Positions 5,466 through 5,479 of a stretch of DNA of 5,479 nucleotides are shown here, piece after piece. The stretch lies in contig JAMWDF010000161.1 in the NCBI GenBank assembly GCA_023818865.1, positions 1 to 5,479 of the forward strand, given 5' to 3'. Origin of the DNA: Candidatus Omnitrophota bacterium (GTDB lineage: Bacteria > Ratteibacteria > UBA8468 > B48-G9 > DSTR01). A program made the position numbers and the translations under genes. The notes beneath the pieces were generated by a model. The model was not told the DNA's origin. It did not search any database and saw nothing but the letters and a program-made list of their open reading frames with translations. Positions within the stretch are counted from its first letter, which is position 1. Every line of letters begins with the position of its first letter.

Positions 5466-5479
5466 ATGACTTTCACGGT
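5466..5479 (+). CDS. Start of a further gene, cut by the window edge
   Basis: One base after the zinc-ribbon stop, ATG at 5466 begins MTFT and runs off the window. AAGGGA (5455-5460 region) lies a few bases upstream and could serve as its Shine-Dalgarno, giving a third member of the fur operon. Four codons are too few to identify it; iron-sulfur or NifX-like proteins are frequent neighbours of such zinc-ribbon genes. Confidence 0.4.

Noticed and set aside
1..5479. CRISPR arrays, tRNA or rRNA genes, insertion sequences, phage genes
   Set aside because: No regularly spaced repeats, cloverleaf candidates, transposase motifs or long terminal inverted repeats were found when reading both strands.

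Overview
The window reads as accessory chromosomal DNA from a bacterium, probably an uncultivated anaerobic lineage. This is inference: no rRNA or other phylogenetic marker is present, and the signs are indirect (a GH39/GH5-like glycosidase with a CBM4_9-type module, OsmC, Fur, and a small GDGTGP-type zinc-ribbon protein often seen in anaerobes). Gene order is compact on the left, with convergent pairs separated by only 17 and 4 bases. Strong purine-rich Shine-Dalgarno sites precede almost every start.

Left part (1-4221). Bases 1 to about 139 encode, on the minus strand, the phosphoacceptor region of a NarL/DegS-type sensor histidine kinase. This fragment is fused head-to-head to a glycoside hydrolase on the plus strand (about 125-2128) that has lost its own start and any signal peptide. 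Both genes are cut at their 5' sides at the same point, so this is a recombination or assembly junction, and the ATG at 14 is not a real start. The hydrolase converges on a Gfo/Idh/MocA-family dehydrogenase (2146-3210, minus) that lacks the usual glycine-rich NAD-binding loop. A divergent intergenic region follows, then an OsmC-family protein (3303-3740, plus), then a convergent GNAT acetyltransferase (3745-4221, minus). The hydrolase and dehydrogenase fit sugar or glycoside breakdown, but nothing here fixes a substrate.

Middle (4222-4784). This AT-rich stretch holds no intact gene. It carries a decayed nucleotidyltransferase gene on the minus strand (about 4407-4663) with two frameshifts and a large internal deletion. 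It also holds a plausible GNAT promoter, a 13-base palindrome, a perfect 17-base palindrome over a TTGACA -35 element, and a very good Fur box (17 of 19 bases of the classical consensus).

Right part (4785-5479). A Fur-family metalloregulator, probably autoregulated through the Fur box, is followed after 5 bases by a 69-residue Gly-rich, six-cysteine zinc-ribbon protein. The start of a further gene follows at the window edge. These genes use almost only AGA/AGG for arginine, unlike the genes to the left, so the window is a mosaic. I see no complete new defence or mobile system. The best leads are the Fur/zinc-ribbon metal operon, the nested operator architecture in front of it, and the broken nucleotidyltransferase.
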